A stretch of 64,000 nucleotides of DNA from Salinibacterium sp. ZJ450 (GTDB taxonomy: Bacteria > Actinomycetota > Actinomycetes > Actinomycetales > Microbacteriaceae), in NCBI RefSeq assembly GCF_011751885.2, contig NZ_CP061771.1:1302001-1366000 (forward strand), in the 5' to 3' direction. The stretch's first letter is position 1. Every line of letters begins with the position of its first letter. Made by a program: the position numbers and the translations under genes. The notes beneath the pieces were generated by a model that was not told the origin of the DNA, did no database searches, and saw only the letters and a list, made by a program, of their open reading frames with translations. Shown in pieces: positions 53,263 to 61,946 of this stretch.

Positions 53263-54447
53263 TCAGCGCGTCAGGATAAGCGCGTCTCCCTGGCCGCCCC
53301 CACCACAGACTCCGACAGCAGCCGTCCCGCTCCCTCGTCGTACGAGTTCATGTACTGCGTGCACCACGACGCGGTTACCCGACGCGCCGAGCGGATGACC
53401 GATTGCCATCGCGCCGCCGTGAACGTTGACCTGGTCGTCTGAGAGGCCCAGCTCGCGCTGCGAATGCACCACGACAGCACCGAATGCCTCGTTGATTTCA
53501 ACGAAGTCCAGGCCGCTGGGGACGACTCCTTGTTTCGCACACGCCGCCTCGATGGCGCGTGCCGGCTGAGCGTGAAGCGAATTGTCCGGTCCCGCAACCT
53601 GGCCGTGTGCCCCGAGCGTGGCAAGAACTGTCCAGTTTTTCACTTCGGCGTTTGCGCGAGTGGTCAGCACGACTGCGGAGGCACCGTCGGAAATTTGCGA
53701 GGAGTTGCCGGCCGTAAGGGAGCCACCTGGTGCGAAGGCTGGGCGCAACTGGGCTAGCGACTCGCCGGTCGTTTCCGGGCGGACACCCTCGTCGCGGGTT
53801 ACCGCGATGGGTTCTCCACGACGCTGCGGAACTATGACTGGCACGACTTCTGCATCGAAGACGCCGGACTCCCACGCGGCTGCGGCGCGATGGTGGGAAC
53901 GTACGGCCGCCGCATCCTGTTCCCCCCGGGTCACCTCGAACCGTATGTTGTTCCGTTCGGTCGACGCGCCCATGCTCTCGCGGTCGTGTGCGTCGGTGAG
54001 ACCGTCGTGCGCGACGTGGTCGAGTACTTCGATCGAGCCGTATGTCCAGCCGTCTCGCGAGCCCACCATCAGGTGGGGCGCCTGCGACATTGATTCCATC
54101 CCTGCGGCGATCACAGTGCTGGCGTCGCCGCAGCGAATCATACGAGCCGCATCAATGATCGCCGTGAGGCCGGAAAGGCAAACCTTATTGACCGTCGCAG
54201 CATGCACGTCCCAACCGATACCCGCGCCGAGCGCCGCCTGGCGGGCGGCATTCTGCCCGGAGCCAGCCGACAAAACCTGGCCCATAAGCACTGCGTCGAC
54301 TGCATTCGGGGCGATCCCTCCTTGCTCGAGCGCACCGCGGATGGCGAAGGTCCCGAGTTCGACGGCGCTGAACTGCGACAGTTGGCCCTTCAAACGCCCT
54401 TGGGGTGTCCGTGCCGCAGCAACGATGACAATGTCGGATGAATTCAT
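53263..54447 (-). CDS. Acetyl-CoA acetyltransferase (thiolase)
   Basis: A 394-residue true thiolase with nucleophile C90 in [24 protein letters not shown] with the His, and [10 protein letters not shown] with the second Cys. It cleaves acetoacetyl-CoA or 3-oxoadipyl-CoA. The gene overlaps scoB by 4 bases (ATGA), so 3-oxoacid activation by ScoAB and thiolysis are one unit. This set could serve acetoacetate from crotonyl-CoA (glutarate route) or beta-ketoadipate. It contrasts with the Cys-less thiolase-fold protein at 16226. Confidence 0.9.
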   Translation of the reverse strand: MNSSDIVIVAAARTPQGRLKGQLSQFSAVELGTFAIRGALEQGGIAPNAVDAVLMGQVLSAGSGQNAARQAALGAGIGWDVHAATVNKVCLSGLTAIIDAARMIRCGDASTVIAAGMESMSQAPHLMVGSRDGWTYGSIEVLDHVAHDGLTDAHDRESMGASTERNNIRFEVTRGEQDAAAVRSHHRAAAAWESGVFDAEVVPVIVPQRRGEPIAVTRDEGVRPETTGESLAQLRPAFAPGGSLTAGNSSQISDGASAVVLTTRANAEVKNWTVLATLGAHGQVAGPDNSLHAQPARAIEAACAKQGVVPSGLDFVEINEAFGAVVVHSQRELGLSDDQVNVHGGAMAIGHPLGASGNRVVVHAVHELVRRGSGTAAVGVCGGGGQGDALILTR

Positions 54448-55097
54448 GCTTCCACCTTCAGTGCTTCAGAGAAAATGAGTTTTGGTTCGGTTGCGGCGAC
54501 GACCTCGTCGACCGTGACGCCCGGTGCCAGTTCCACGAGCACGAGGCCGTCCGGGGTGACGTCGATGACGGCGAGGTCGGTGATGATGCGGTCAACGACG
54601 GCGCGGCCGGTCAGCGGGAGCGAGCATTCGTCCACGATCTTGGCCGACCCGTCTTTGGCGACGTGTTCCATCAGCACGATCACCCGGCCGGCGCCGTGGA
54701 CGAGGTCCATCGCGCCGCCTGGGCCCTTCACGACCTTGCCGGGGATCATCCAGTTGGCGAGGTCGCCGGTGGCTGAGACCTGCATCGCCCCGAGGATCGC
54801 CGCATCGATTTTGCCGCCGCGGATCATCGCGAAACTCAGCGCCGAATCGAAGAAAGCGGTTCCGGGCAGGGTCGTCACCGTCTCCTTCCCCGCGTTGATG
54901 AGGTCGGGGTCGACGGCGTCTTCGGTCGGGTACGGACCGACACCGAGGATGCCGTTCTCCGACTGCAGGGTCACGGTCACGCATTCAGGCACATAGTTGG
55001 GCACGAGCGTGGGCAGGCCGATGCCGAGGTTGACGTAGGCGCCGTCAGCGAGCTCCAGCGCTGCCCGTGCGGCCATTTCGTTGCGGGTGAGTGCCAT
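54444..55097 (-). CDS. scoB: 3-oxoacid CoA-transferase subunit B
   Basis: A 217-residue class I CoA-transferase beta subunit. The catalytic Glu is in LQSENGILG (E47), preceded by [15 protein letters not shown]. It ends with [11 protein letters not shown]. Together with ScoA it transfers CoA from succinyl-CoA to acetoacetate or 3-oxoadipate. It lies 2 bp after scoA and overlaps the thiolase start. In the beta-ketoadipate reading it would be PcaJ; sequence alone does not separate the two. Confidence 0.9.
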   Translation of the reverse strand: MALTRNEMAARAALELADGAYVNLGIGLPTLVPNYVPECVTVTLQSENGILGVGPYPTEDAVDPDLINAGKETVTTLPGTAFFDSALSFAMIRGGKIDAAILGAMQVSATGDLANWMIPGKVVKGPGGAMDLVHGAGRVIVLMEHVAKDGSAKIVDECSLPLTGRAVVDRIITDLAVIDVTPDGLVLVELAPGVTVDEVVAATEPKLIFSEALKVEA

Positions 55098-55099
55098 GG

Positions 55100-55876
55100 T
55101 CAGTTGCCTTCCGTTGAGCGAACTGTTCGACGTTCGATGCGCTTCTCGATGTCCGGACCGACGAGCACGACCCGGTGCACGAAAACGCCGGGCAGGTGAA
55201 CGGCGTCCGGGTCGATCTCGCCGGGTTCGACGAGCTCTTCGACCTGAGCGATGCAGATCCGGCCGGCCATCGCCGCCAGCGGCGAGAAGTTCCGCGCCGA
55301 CTTGTTGAAGACGAGGTTGCCGTGCCGGTCACCGCGTTCGGCATGGACGATCGCGAAATCGGTGGCAATGGCTTCCTCGAGCACGAAGGGCTTCTCCTCG
55401 CCGCGCACCGGGAAGTTGCGGACGTCCTTGGGTGGGGAGGCGATCGCGACGCCGCCTGAACGGTCGTAGCGACGAGGAAGTCCGCCCTCGGCGACCTGGG
55501 TGCCGACGCCGGTCTGGGTGAAGAAGGCGGCAATGCCTGAGCCGCCTGCCCGCAGTTTCTCGGCCAGTGTGCCTTGCGGGGTCAGTTCGACCTCGAGTTC
55601 ACCGGAGAGGAACTGGCGTTCGAACTCCTTGTTCTCACCCACGTAGGACGAGGTCATTTTGCGGATCCGGCGGTTGGCCAGCAGCACACCGAGTCCCCAA
55701 TCGTCGACGCCGCAGTTATTGCTGACGATCGACAGGTCGTCGCTGCCTTTCTCGAGCAACGCTTCGATCAAAGTCATCGGGTTGCCGCACAACCCGAAAC
55801 CGCCGACGGCGATCGAGGACCCGCTCGCGATGTCCGCCACCGCCTCAGCCGCGCTGGCCACTGTCTTGTCCATCAT
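55100..55876 (-). CDS. scoA: 3-oxoacid CoA-transferase subunit A
   Basis: A 258-residue class I CoA-transferase alpha subunit: [63 protein letters not shown]. It is the first gene of the scoA-scoB-thiolase operon, divergent from the IclR regulator with 72 bp between the starts. ATG 55876 has AAGGAG upstream; ATG 55873 is an alternative. In the beta-ketoadipate reading it would be PcaI. Confidence 0.9.
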   Translation of the reverse strand: MMDKTVASAAEAVADIASGSSIAVGGFGLCGNPMTLIEALLEKGSDDLSIVSNNCGVDDWGLGVLLANRRIRKMTSSYVGENKEFERQFLSGELEVELTPQGTLAEKLRAGGSGIAAFFTQTGVGTQVAEGGLPRRYDRSGGVAIASPPKDVRNFPVRGEEKPFVLEEAIATDFAIVHAERGDRHGNLVFNKSARNFSPLAAMAGRICIAQVEELVEPGEIDPDAVHLPGVFVHRVVLVGPDIEKRIERRTVRSTEGN

Positions 55877-55948
55877 CGAATGGTTGCTCCTTTGCTTCCT
55901 CACCGTCTATACCGTCGGCTTGCCTATCCTTGCCGGAGGTCGTGGAGG

Positions 55949-56782
55949 ATGCACGCAAATGCTTGCAATGTGGATAGCTTGCCAAATAGAGTCCACAGCG
56001 TGGACAGACGACGCAGCGTGCCGGGAGCGCAGTCCATTGCCCGCGCCGCCGGGCTGCTTCGTGCTGTGACAGCGGCGGGAACCACCGGGGCGACAACGGT
56101 GCAGTTAGCTCGACACGGCGGGCTCACCCGGCCAACGGCCCATCGCTTGCTCACCGCGCTTCGCCACGAAGGTCTGGTTGATCAGGACGAGCGGACAGGG
56201 ACCTGGATGCCCGGCCCCGAACTGTACCTAATGGGCACTGTTGCCGCGGCACGCTATGACATCACTGCACTCGCGGGAGACGTCGTGCGTTCTCTTGCCG
56301 TGCGGACAGAGGAGAGCGCGTTCTTGTCGGCGCGGCGAGGGGACGAGATGATCTGCCTGGTCCGAGAGGACGGCAGCTTCCCCATCCGGTCGTTCGTGCT
56401 CTCAGAGGGAGTTAGATTTCCGCTCGGCGTAGCCTCAGCGGGCCTCGCCGTCCTTGCGTTTCTTCCAGCTCATGATGTGGACGCATACTTTGAACGGCAT
56501 CCCGAACTCAGTGCCGAATGGGGAGGCCAACACGCCGAGAACCGGCTACGCGAGCGACTCCAGGAGACTCAAGATCGTGGCTACTCGGTGAACCCCGGAC
56601 TCATCGTTGAAGGCAGTCACGGACTCGGTGCTGCTGTCTTCACGAGGAACGGCAGCCCGGACTGGGCACTCAGCATCACGGGTGTGGAGTCCCGCTTCCG
56701 GGCGGACCGTTTGCCGATGCTTGGGAAGTTACTTCTAGCACACGCCCACACCTTGAGTTCGCGGATCGCGGCAGCGCGTTAG
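55949..56782 (+). CDS. IclR-family transcriptional regulator
   Basis: A 277-residue IclR regulator with a winged helix-turn-helix (TTVQLARHGGLTRPTAHRLLTALRHEGLVDQDE) and a C-terminal ligand-binding GAF-like domain ending FRADRLPMLGKLLLAHAH. ATG 55949 has GGAGG 9 bases upstream; GTG codons at 55993 and 56002 are alternatives. Divergence from scoA suggests it controls the scoAB-thiolase operon, as PcaR-type IclR proteins do for pcaIJF. The ligand is probably an oxoacid (inference). Confidence 0.87.
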   Translation: MHANACNVDSLPNRVHSVDRRRSVPGAQSIARAAGLLRAVTAAGTTGATTVQLARHGGLTRPTAHRLLTALRHEGLVDQDERTGTWMPGPELYLMGTVAAARYDITALAGDVVRSLAVRTEESAFLSARRGDEMICLVREDGSFPIRSFVLSEGVRFPLGVASAGLAVLAFLPAHDVDAYFERHPELSAEWGGQHAENRLRERLQETQDRGYSVNPGLIVEGSHGLGAAVFTRNGSPDWALSITGVESRFRADRLPMLGKLLLAHAHTLSSRIAAAR

Positions 56783-56933
56783 CTGCGATCGAGTCCCCAC
56801 TTCCTTGGTAAAGGCGATGCCCGCTCGGTTGATCGCCGAGATCGGGAGACGGACGGCATCCACTTCGATCGCAAGGTTCCGCACTCCGTCAACGGCGGAA
56901 AACGCCTGCGCCGGGTGCAGTGCAACGAAGTGT

Positions 56934-56965
56934 CGACCGTGTGATCAACAGTCATCACACGGTCG
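56934..56965. terminator. Bidirectional terminator between iclR and aldehyde dehydrogenase
   Basis: CGACCGTGTGAT (56934-56945) and ATCACACGGTCG (56954-56965) form a perfect 12-bp stem with an 8-base loop between two convergent genes. In the adjacent 56790-56930, a - strand frame without start or stop (FVALHPAQAFSAVDGVRNL...) looks protein-like and may be a gene relic. Confidence 0.75.
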
Positions 56966-56983
56966 GCACGTGTGGCCGTAGGC

Positions 56984-58450
56984 TCAGACCGTTCCGGCGC
57001 CCACATAGGTTGTCTTCACCGTGGTGTAGAACTCCCGTGCATAAGTGCCCTGCTCGCGCGTCCCAAACGAGCTGCGGGCTCGACCGCCGAACGGCACGTG
57101 GTAGTCGACGCCCGCCGTCGGAACGTTCACCATCACCATTCCTGCCTTGGATCTACGCTGGAAATCAGCCGCCTTGGCCAGTGAGGTCGTGACGATGCCG
57201 GACGAAAGGCCGAACTCGGTGTCGTTCGCGAGGGCCACTGCCTCGTCGTGGTCGCGGCTCTTCACAATCGACACGACGGGCCCGAACACTTCCTCGACGT
57301 TGATCCAGTCCGTCTGCTTCGTACCGACGACCGCGGCGGGGCGCATGTAGAAGCCGGGGCGGGGTGCCTCGACGAGCTCTCCGCCGATCACCTCACCCGC
57401 GTCCGCCTCGGCTCGCCGCAGCGCAGCCTGGTTCTGCTCGAGCTGTCGGGCATCGACGACCGGTCCCATCTGCGTGCGAGGATCACGGGCGTCGCCCACC
57501 ACTACCTTCGACATCCGAGCCGCTAGGGCCTCCACGAATGCGTCGTGGATCCGCTCGTCGACGATGAAGCGCTCGGCGGCGGTGCATCGCTGACCGGTGG
57601 AGCCGAAGCTGCCGTCGACGGCGACCGAGACGGCGACGTCGAGGTCGGCGTCGTCGCTGATGATTAGAGGGTTCTTGCCGCCCATCTCCAGTTGCACGCG
57701 CGCCTGGTGGCTCTGCGCGGCCTCCAGCACGTGCGCGCCGGTCGCAACCGAGCCGGTGAACGACAGCGCCGACACGCGGGGGTCGCGCGCGATCGCATCA
57801 CCCACCACGCTGCCTCGCCCCATCGTGAGGTTGAGAACCCCGTCGGGCAGTCCCGCGCGCACCAGGATGTCCACTAGGTGCCAGGCGCTGGCAGGGACGA
57901 GATCCGCCGGTTTGAAGACCACGGTGTTGCCATAGGCGAGGGCGGGGATGATCTTCCATGCCGGGATCGCGAGCGGGAAGTTCCAGGGCGTGATGACACC
58001 GACCACACCGACGGGTTCGCGGACGACGTCGATCTTCACACCGGGACGGATGGAGTGGACGACCTCACCAGCCGGCATGAGCGCCTGCGCCGCGTGGTAA
58101 CGGATGATCCGTATGGTGCGATCGACCTCGCCGCGCGCCTCCGTGATCGTCTTGCCTTCTTCCCGAGCCAGCAAATCGGCGAGCTCTCCCTGCCGGGCGC
58201 GCATCTCGGACCCCGCGGTGTCGAGGATGTCGGCACGCTCCTGCCCGGTCGTGGTCGACCAGCCCTTGAAAGCCTCGGCCGCGGCGCCGATGGCGTCAGT
58301 GACTTGTCCCGCGTCGGCACGCGCGTAGTGACCGATGATGTCGTCGGTGTCCGACGGGTTGATGTTCGACGTCGAGTCGGAACCGTCGACCCAACGGCCG
58401 GCGATGTGGTTGCTGTGCATGGTCGTGGTCGTGGTCGTGGTCATGGTCAT
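56984..58450 (-). CDS. NAD(P)-dependent aldehyde dehydrogenase
   Basis: A 488-residue aldehyde dehydrogenase with PWNFPLAIPAWKIIPAL, NTVVFKPADLVPASA (the NAD-binding Lys intact, unlike the 29255 enzyme), LEMGGKNP with the general base, and GSTGQRCTAAERF with the catalytic Cys. It is similar to 2-oxoglutarate- or succinate-semialdehyde dehydrogenases. ATG 58450 follows GAAGGA. The N-terminus MTMTTTTTTTM is encoded by a hexamer repeat, with two more ATG starts at 58444 and 58420 in frame. It is probably co-transcribed with the SDR 28 bp upstream. Confidence 0.87.
   Translation of the reverse strand: MTMTTTTTTTMHSNHIAGRWVDGSDSTSNINPSDTDDIIGHYARADAGQVTDAIGAAAEAFKGWSTTTGQERADILDTAGSEMRARQGELADLLAREEGKTITEARGEVDRTIRIIRYHAAQALMPAGEVVHSIRPGVKIDVVREPVGVVGVITPWNFPLAIPAWKIIPALAYGNTVVFKPADLVPASAWHLVDILVRAGLPDGVLNLTMGRGSVVGDAIARDPRVSALSFTGSVATGAHVLEAAQSHQARVQLEMGGKNPLIISDDADLDVAVSVAVDGSFGSTGQRCTAAERFIVDERIHDAFVEALAARMSKVVVGDARDPRTQMGPVVDARQLEQNQAALRRAEADAGEVIGGELVEAPRPGFYMRPAAVVGTKQTDWINVEEVFGPVVSIVKSRDHDEAVALANDTEFGLSSGIVTTSLAKAADFQRRSKAGMVMVNVPTAGVDYHVPFGGRARSSFGTREQGTYAREFYTTVKTTYVGAGTV
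58421..58450. repeat. Hexanucleotide microsatellite at the aldehyde dehydrogenase start
   Basis: On the coding strand two ATGACC units are followed by three ACGACC units, encoding alternating Met/Thr and then poly-Thr. The repeat overlaps the start region, so slippage by 6 bp would change the N-terminus without breaking the frame. Confidence 0.75.
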
Positions 58451-58478
58451 GGCTCAATCCTTCGTTTTTTGTGTCTAA

Positions 58479-59264
58479 TCAGACCAGGGTCCGGCCGCCG
58501 TCGACGTAGACGACTTGGCCGGTGATGAAACCCGCTCGCGGCGAGAGCAGGAAGGAGACGAGGTCGGCCACCTCGTCGGGGGAGCCCAGGCGTCGGGCGG
58601 GGACCAGCGATTCCAACTGCGCGCGGTTGTCGTCCTTCCCGAGGTGGGCTGACGTGAGGGCGGTCTCGACGTAGCCGGGGGCGACCGCATTGGCCTGCAC
58701 GCCGTGCGGAGCCCACTCGCGAGCCATTGACCGCATCAGCTGGTTGAGGCCGCCCTTGGACGCCGCGTAAACACTGTGGTTCGCGTGGGCGAGGAGACCT
58801 GCGACCGAGGAGAGGAAGACGAGGCGGCCGGAGCCTGCCTCGCACATCACTCGCCCGGCCGCCTGACCGGTCCAGAAAGCCGTGGACAGGTTGGTGTCGA
58901 TGAGTCGCGCCCAATCGTCGTCATCCATGTCGAGAACCGGGCGGCGATCGTTGACGCCGACGGCGTGGACGAAGCCCTGCAAGCCTCCGAGGCGTCGGTG
59001 CGCCTCGTAAACTGCGCTCCGACCGTCAGCGGCAATCGCGAGGTCGACGTCGAGCTGCAACAGTTCGCCCGGCAGATCGGCCTGTTCCTCGGCCACCTGC
59101 TCCAGGCGTTCCGCGCTGCGGTCCAGCAAGGCGACACGCGCGCCGTTGCTTCGTAGGGCGTGTGCGATCGCCGCGCCGAGTCCCCCCGCACCCACGACCA
59201 GGATAGGTCTGTTCTCAAGTGCCAGCCATGAGGTGCTCGTCTGCGGCTCTGCGATGGTCGTCAC
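58479..59264 (-). CDS. Short-chain dehydrogenase/reductase (SDR)
   Basis: A 261-residue SDR. The cofactor loop [15 protein letters not shown] is unusual (GAGGLGAA instead of TGxxxGIG). LLDRSAER follows, then [31 protein letters not shown] with Ser, Tyr and Lys, and [13 protein letters not shown] at the end. GTG 59264 has AGAGGA upstream, and the longer frame from 59330 is unlikely. It is paired with the aldehyde dehydrogenase, suggesting an alcohol-to-aldehyde-to-acid route. Confidence 0.85.
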   Translation of the reverse strand: MTTIAEPQTSTSWLALENRPILVVGAGGLGAAIAHALRSNGARVALLDRSAERLEQVAEEQADLPGELLQLDVDLAIAADGRSAVYEAHRRLGGLQGFVHAVGVNDRRPVLDMDDDDWARLIDTNLSTAFWTGQAAGRVMCEAGSGRLVFLSSVAGLLAHANHSVYAASKGGLNQLMRSMAREWAPHGVQANAVAPGYVETALTSAHLGKDDNRAQLESLVPARRLGSPDEVADLVSFLLSPRAGFITGQVVYVDGGRTLV

Positions 59265-59448
59265 GCGTGGTCCTCTTCTCTCGATGCCATCACTCGACGG
59301 CGGGACGTGCGAAAACGATATCCACAACATGAACCGAGGGGCCTCTCTCCTTTTGCAAAGACTGCCTCAGAACGTTGTACGAAACGCAATTGTGTAATGC
59401 ACCGCGGATTGGTGTGGTGGGAGACAGGATCCGTTTTGGAGGCATCGC

Positions 59449-59568
59449 ATGGCTGTTCGCAAGGCACGGGTGGCGCCGGGCAGCTTGAGGGGCGGCATGA
59501 AGATGCTGCGCAAGATCGTGCGCGGCGCAGCGTCCGACGAGGCGCCTGGTGAGAGTTCGGCGTGGTGA
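59449..59568 (+). CDS. Small basic hypothetical protein (39 residues)
   Basis: ATG 59449 has a strong GGAGG six bases upstream. The frame encodes 39 residues rich in Arg/Lys and Gly (MAVRKARVAPGSLRGGMKML...), and its stop TGA at 59566-59568 overlaps the GTG start of the MBL-fold gene. The ribosome site plus overlap argue that it is translated. I do not recognise it. It could be a small partner or a leader for the hydrolase. Confidence 0.5.
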   Translation: MAVRKARVAPGSLRGGMKMLRKIVRGAASDEAPGESSAW

Positions 59569-60374
59569 CGGCATCCAGTCGGGTAACGAGCCTTATCACG
59601 CGCGTCGTGGCACCGAATCCCAGCTATTGGACGTTGGACGGTACCAATTCCTACGTCATACGCGGGCCTGGCGCGGCCGGATCAGTCGTTGTGGACCCAG
59701 GTCCGCACGGACCTGTCCATCGACGCGCGCTGCGCGCGGGTGGACCGGTCGAACTTATTCTGCTCACCCACCATCACCACGATCACAGTGAGGCCGCGCC
59801 TGCGCTGGCTTGGGAGACCGGCGCTCCGATCCGCGCGATGAGCGCCATGCACACACGCGCGGGAGAGGCGCTTTGTGACGGCGAAACGATCCGCGCCGGC
59901 GGCTGCGACATCCGTGTCATAGCGACACCCGGTCACACCGCTGACTCAGCCTGTTTCGTAGTCGAGGAGCGATCCCACGGCGGCGGTGCGGTCCTCACCG
60001 GGGACACCCTGCTCGGAACGGGCAGCACCGTTATCGACGAGACCGACGGGTCCCTGTCGGAGTACCTCCGATCACTCGCGCTGCTCGAAAGGGAGGGACA
60101 TCGAATGGTTCTTCCCGGTCACGGGCCACTCACCCTCGATGTCGCCGATTTGGCGGCGTCGCAGATCCGGCATCGGATGGCGCGGCTCGCCGAGATGGAG
60201 CAAGCGCTCTGCGAGCTTGGCTTGCCGGCCCAGACGGATACTGCCACCATCGAATTGGTTGCATCTCGCCTGTACGGAGACCTGGTGCACGCACGGCGGG
60301 GAGCCGTCCTGATGATGACAGCCGCCTACCTGAAACATCTGAAAGCGCAGGGTCTGCTGTCTGCGCGCGCATAG
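59562..60374 (+). CDS. MBL-fold metallo-hydrolase
   Basis: A 270-residue metallo-beta-lactamase-fold hydrolase. LLTHHHHDHSEAAPAL is the double-zinc THxHxDH motif, IATPGHTADSACF holds the next His, and LTGDTLLG the bridging Asp. It resembles the LACTB2/glyoxalase-II-like group, which hydrolyse thioesters, RNA or small esters. A thioesterase role would suit a CoA-rich neighbourhood (inference). GTG 59562 (or 59565) overlaps the end of the small ORF, indicating translational coupling. It is the last ordinary gene before the IS element. Confidence 0.85.
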   Translation: MVTASSRVTSLITRVVAPNPSYWTLDGTNSYVIRGPGAAGSVVVDPGPHGPVHRRALRAGGPVELILLTHHHHDHSEAAPALAWETGAPIRAMSAMHTRAGEALCDGETIRAGGCDIRVIATPGHTADSACFVVEERSHGGGAVLTGDTLLGTGSTVIDETDGSLSEYLRSLALLEREGHRMVLPGHGPLTLDVADLAASQIRHRMARLAEMEQALCELGLPAQTDTATIELVASRLYGDLVHARRGAVLMMTAAYLKHLKAQGLLSARA

Positions 60375-60610
60375 CTGAATCGTGACCAGCCGCCATTTGT
60401 AGATTGCGTCGGGCCTCAGCGGCGCCCCTGACCGTTCACCGACTACCTCGCGAGGGACCTGCGTCGCGCATCGTCCACGGCACCGCCAAGATGCCCGGCG
60501 GTCAGCTCGTAGTTCGCGTAGTTGCAGCGAACCGCCCGGTTCTCTTGCAGACACAAGAGAATCCGCGAGTGCACGAAACATTCGGTGAGGTCAAGATTCA
60601 CTCTGAGCCT

Positions 60611-60643
60611 TCAAGGGGTCGCAGGCTCAAATCCTGCCAGCCG
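60611..60643 (+). other. tRNA-Pro 3'-part-like sequence, possible attachment site
   Basis: TCAAGGGGTC, GCAGG, CTCAAAT, CCTGC follow in the order of a tRNA anticodon-stem end, variable loop and T-arm; the 5-bp T-stem (60621-60625 with 60633-60637) is perfect. It closely resembles the 3' part of actinobacterial tRNA-Pro genes. No matching 5' acceptor, D-arm or anticodon arm is found upstream, so it is not a functional tRNA. Such 3' tRNA pieces are usual att sites left by integrative elements. The IS481 element inserted just after it, and its 16-bp target duplication includes the acceptor side. Confidence 0.5.
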
Positions 60644-60695
60644 TTACCGTGTCATGTCGCAGGACATCGTTCATAGATGTCGCAAGACATGGTTC

Positions 60696-60729
60696 ACAAA
60701 ACCCTCACTCTCCGGAGTGGGGGTTTTGT
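60696..60729. terminator. IS-borne terminator hairpin
   Basis: Two 15-base arms (60696-60710 and 60715-60729) pair at 14 of 15 positions, the other a G-T, around TCCG. The stem ends in A/T-rich AAAA/TTTT. It overlaps the transposase 3' end and would stop transcripts in both directions. Confidence 0.75.
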
Positions 60730-61871
60730 TGTTTCTGGGGTTGGTAGTCGCGGGTGGGGTCGAGGATCAGTTCGCGGAGCAGCTGTCCGGTTGTGGTGGC
60801 GATGACTCGGATGTGTCGGTCGTGGACGAGGACCTTGACGCGGGTGTGTTTGTGGGCGCGGCCGATTCCGATGTGGTGCAGCTTGGAGTTGTAACGCAGG
60901 GTGATTGAGCCGGTCGCGTCTACGCGGTCTTCGCGGATCCGCCAGTGCCCGTCGACGGTGCCGGAGGGGCCGGCTTTGCCGAGTGCGGCGTAGGCCTGGG
61001 CGGGTGTTTTCCGGTCCAGTGAGCGGTGCGGGCGCTGGGTGTTGTAGTAGTCCCGGAACTGGTCGAGGTGGTGTTGCAGCTCGGTGAGGGTGCTGGCGGG
61101 CGGCTGTTTGGCGAGCCAGTTCTTCATCGTCTGTTGGAACCGCTCGACCTTGCCCTGGGTTTGCGGGTGGTTGGGTCGGCCGTTCTTCTGGGTGATGCCG
61201 AGCAGGCGCAGGTCGTTCTCGAAGGCGTTCTTGCCGCCGCGGACGCGGGTGGTGAACACCAGCCCGTTGTCGGTCAGGGTGGAGGCGGGCGGCCCGTATT
61301 CTTCAACGTTTCGGCGGAAGTCGGCGACCACGATCTGGCCGGTGGTGACGCGGTTGGCGGTGACCGAGAGGGCGAGTCGGGAGTGGTCGTCGAGGAAGGT
61401 CAGGATCTCCACTCCGGTGGAGTCGGCCAGGTGCCAGTGGGTGAAGTCGGATTGCCAGGTCTCATTGGGCAGTTCGGCCTGGAACCGAGTGTATGAGGAG
61501 CGCGGGCGCTTCCGGGGTTGCGGAGTGATGAGGTCGTGGCGGTCCAGGATTCGCCAGATCGTGGCGACCGAGGGAACGGTGTCGAATCGGGTGCTCAGGT
61601 GGAAGTGGATGGTGTGTGGGCCGGCGTCATGGCCTTGCGCGGTGAGCTCCCGGCGCAGTCGGAGGATCTCCGCTTCGATCTCCGGCTTGGTCTTGGTTGG
61701 GCTCCTTTTGGGCCGGCGGGAGCGTGGCTCGATGGCGTCCCAGCCTCCCTCGAGGTATCGCCGCACCAGGGTGTGCACCCATCGGGAGGAGACGCCGTAG
61801 TCGCGGGCGACGTCGGCCTTTGACCGGCCCTCGAGAACGACACTGGTCACGATGATTCGGTTTTTCGTCAC
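60705..61871 (-). CDS. IS481-family transposase
   Basis: A 388-residue DDE transposase. It begins with a helix-turn-helix (KADVARDYGVSSRWVHTLVRRY), then a second HTH-like region to about 120. The integrase core has D142 in WQSDFTHWH, D201 in LTDNGLVF and E243 in GKVERFQQ, all three catalytic residues. A C-terminal domain follows ASLxRKTPAQAY-like sequence. No ribosome site is obvious. It cuts and pastes the surrounding element. Confidence 0.93.
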   Translation of the reverse strand: MTKNRIIVTSVVLEGRSKADVARDYGVSSRWVHTLVRRYLEGGWDAIEPRSRRPKRSPTKTKPEIEAEILRLRRELTAQGHDAGPHTIHFHLSTRFDTVPSVATIWRILDRHDLITPQPRKRPRSSYTRFQAELPNETWQSDFTHWHLADSTGVEILTFLDDHSRLALSVTANRVTTGQIVVADFRRNVEEYGPPASTLTDNGLVFTTRVRGGKNAFENDLRLLGITQKNGRPNHPQTQGKVERFQQTMKNWLAKQPPASTLTELQHHLDQFRDYYNTQRPHRSLDRKTPAQAYAALGKAGPSGTVDGHWRIREDRVDATGSITLRYNSKLHHIGIGRAHKHTRVKVLVHDRHIRVIATTTGQLLRELILDPTRDYQPQKQQNPHSGE

Positions 61872-61946
61872 ATCCGAGAAGTGTGAACGATGTCTTGAGA
61901 CATAGATGAACTATGTCCTGAAACCAGGCACTGCCAGCCGTTACCG

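Larger units (their letters stand above)
60650..61930. mobile_element. Intact IS481-family insertion sequence (1281 bp)
   Basis: The left end starts TGTCATGTCGCAGGACATCG, and the right end, read inward, starts TGCCTGGTTTCAGGACATAG. The outer 49 bases match at 39 positions. Each end contains two direct copies of a sequence like TGTC-CAAGACATCGTTCA, probably transposase binding sites. The element is flanked by CTGCCAGCCGTTACCG at 60634-60649 and 61931-61946, a 16-bp target duplication. It encodes one transposase and has its own terminator. Intact ends, intact gene and perfect duplication suggest a recent insertion. Confidence 0.9.

Noticed and set aside
60485-60648. A complete tRNA gene ending at the T-arm-like sequence
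   Set aside because: No 5' acceptor strand, D-arm or anticodon arm pairs correctly upstream. Only the 3' portion resembles a tRNA.
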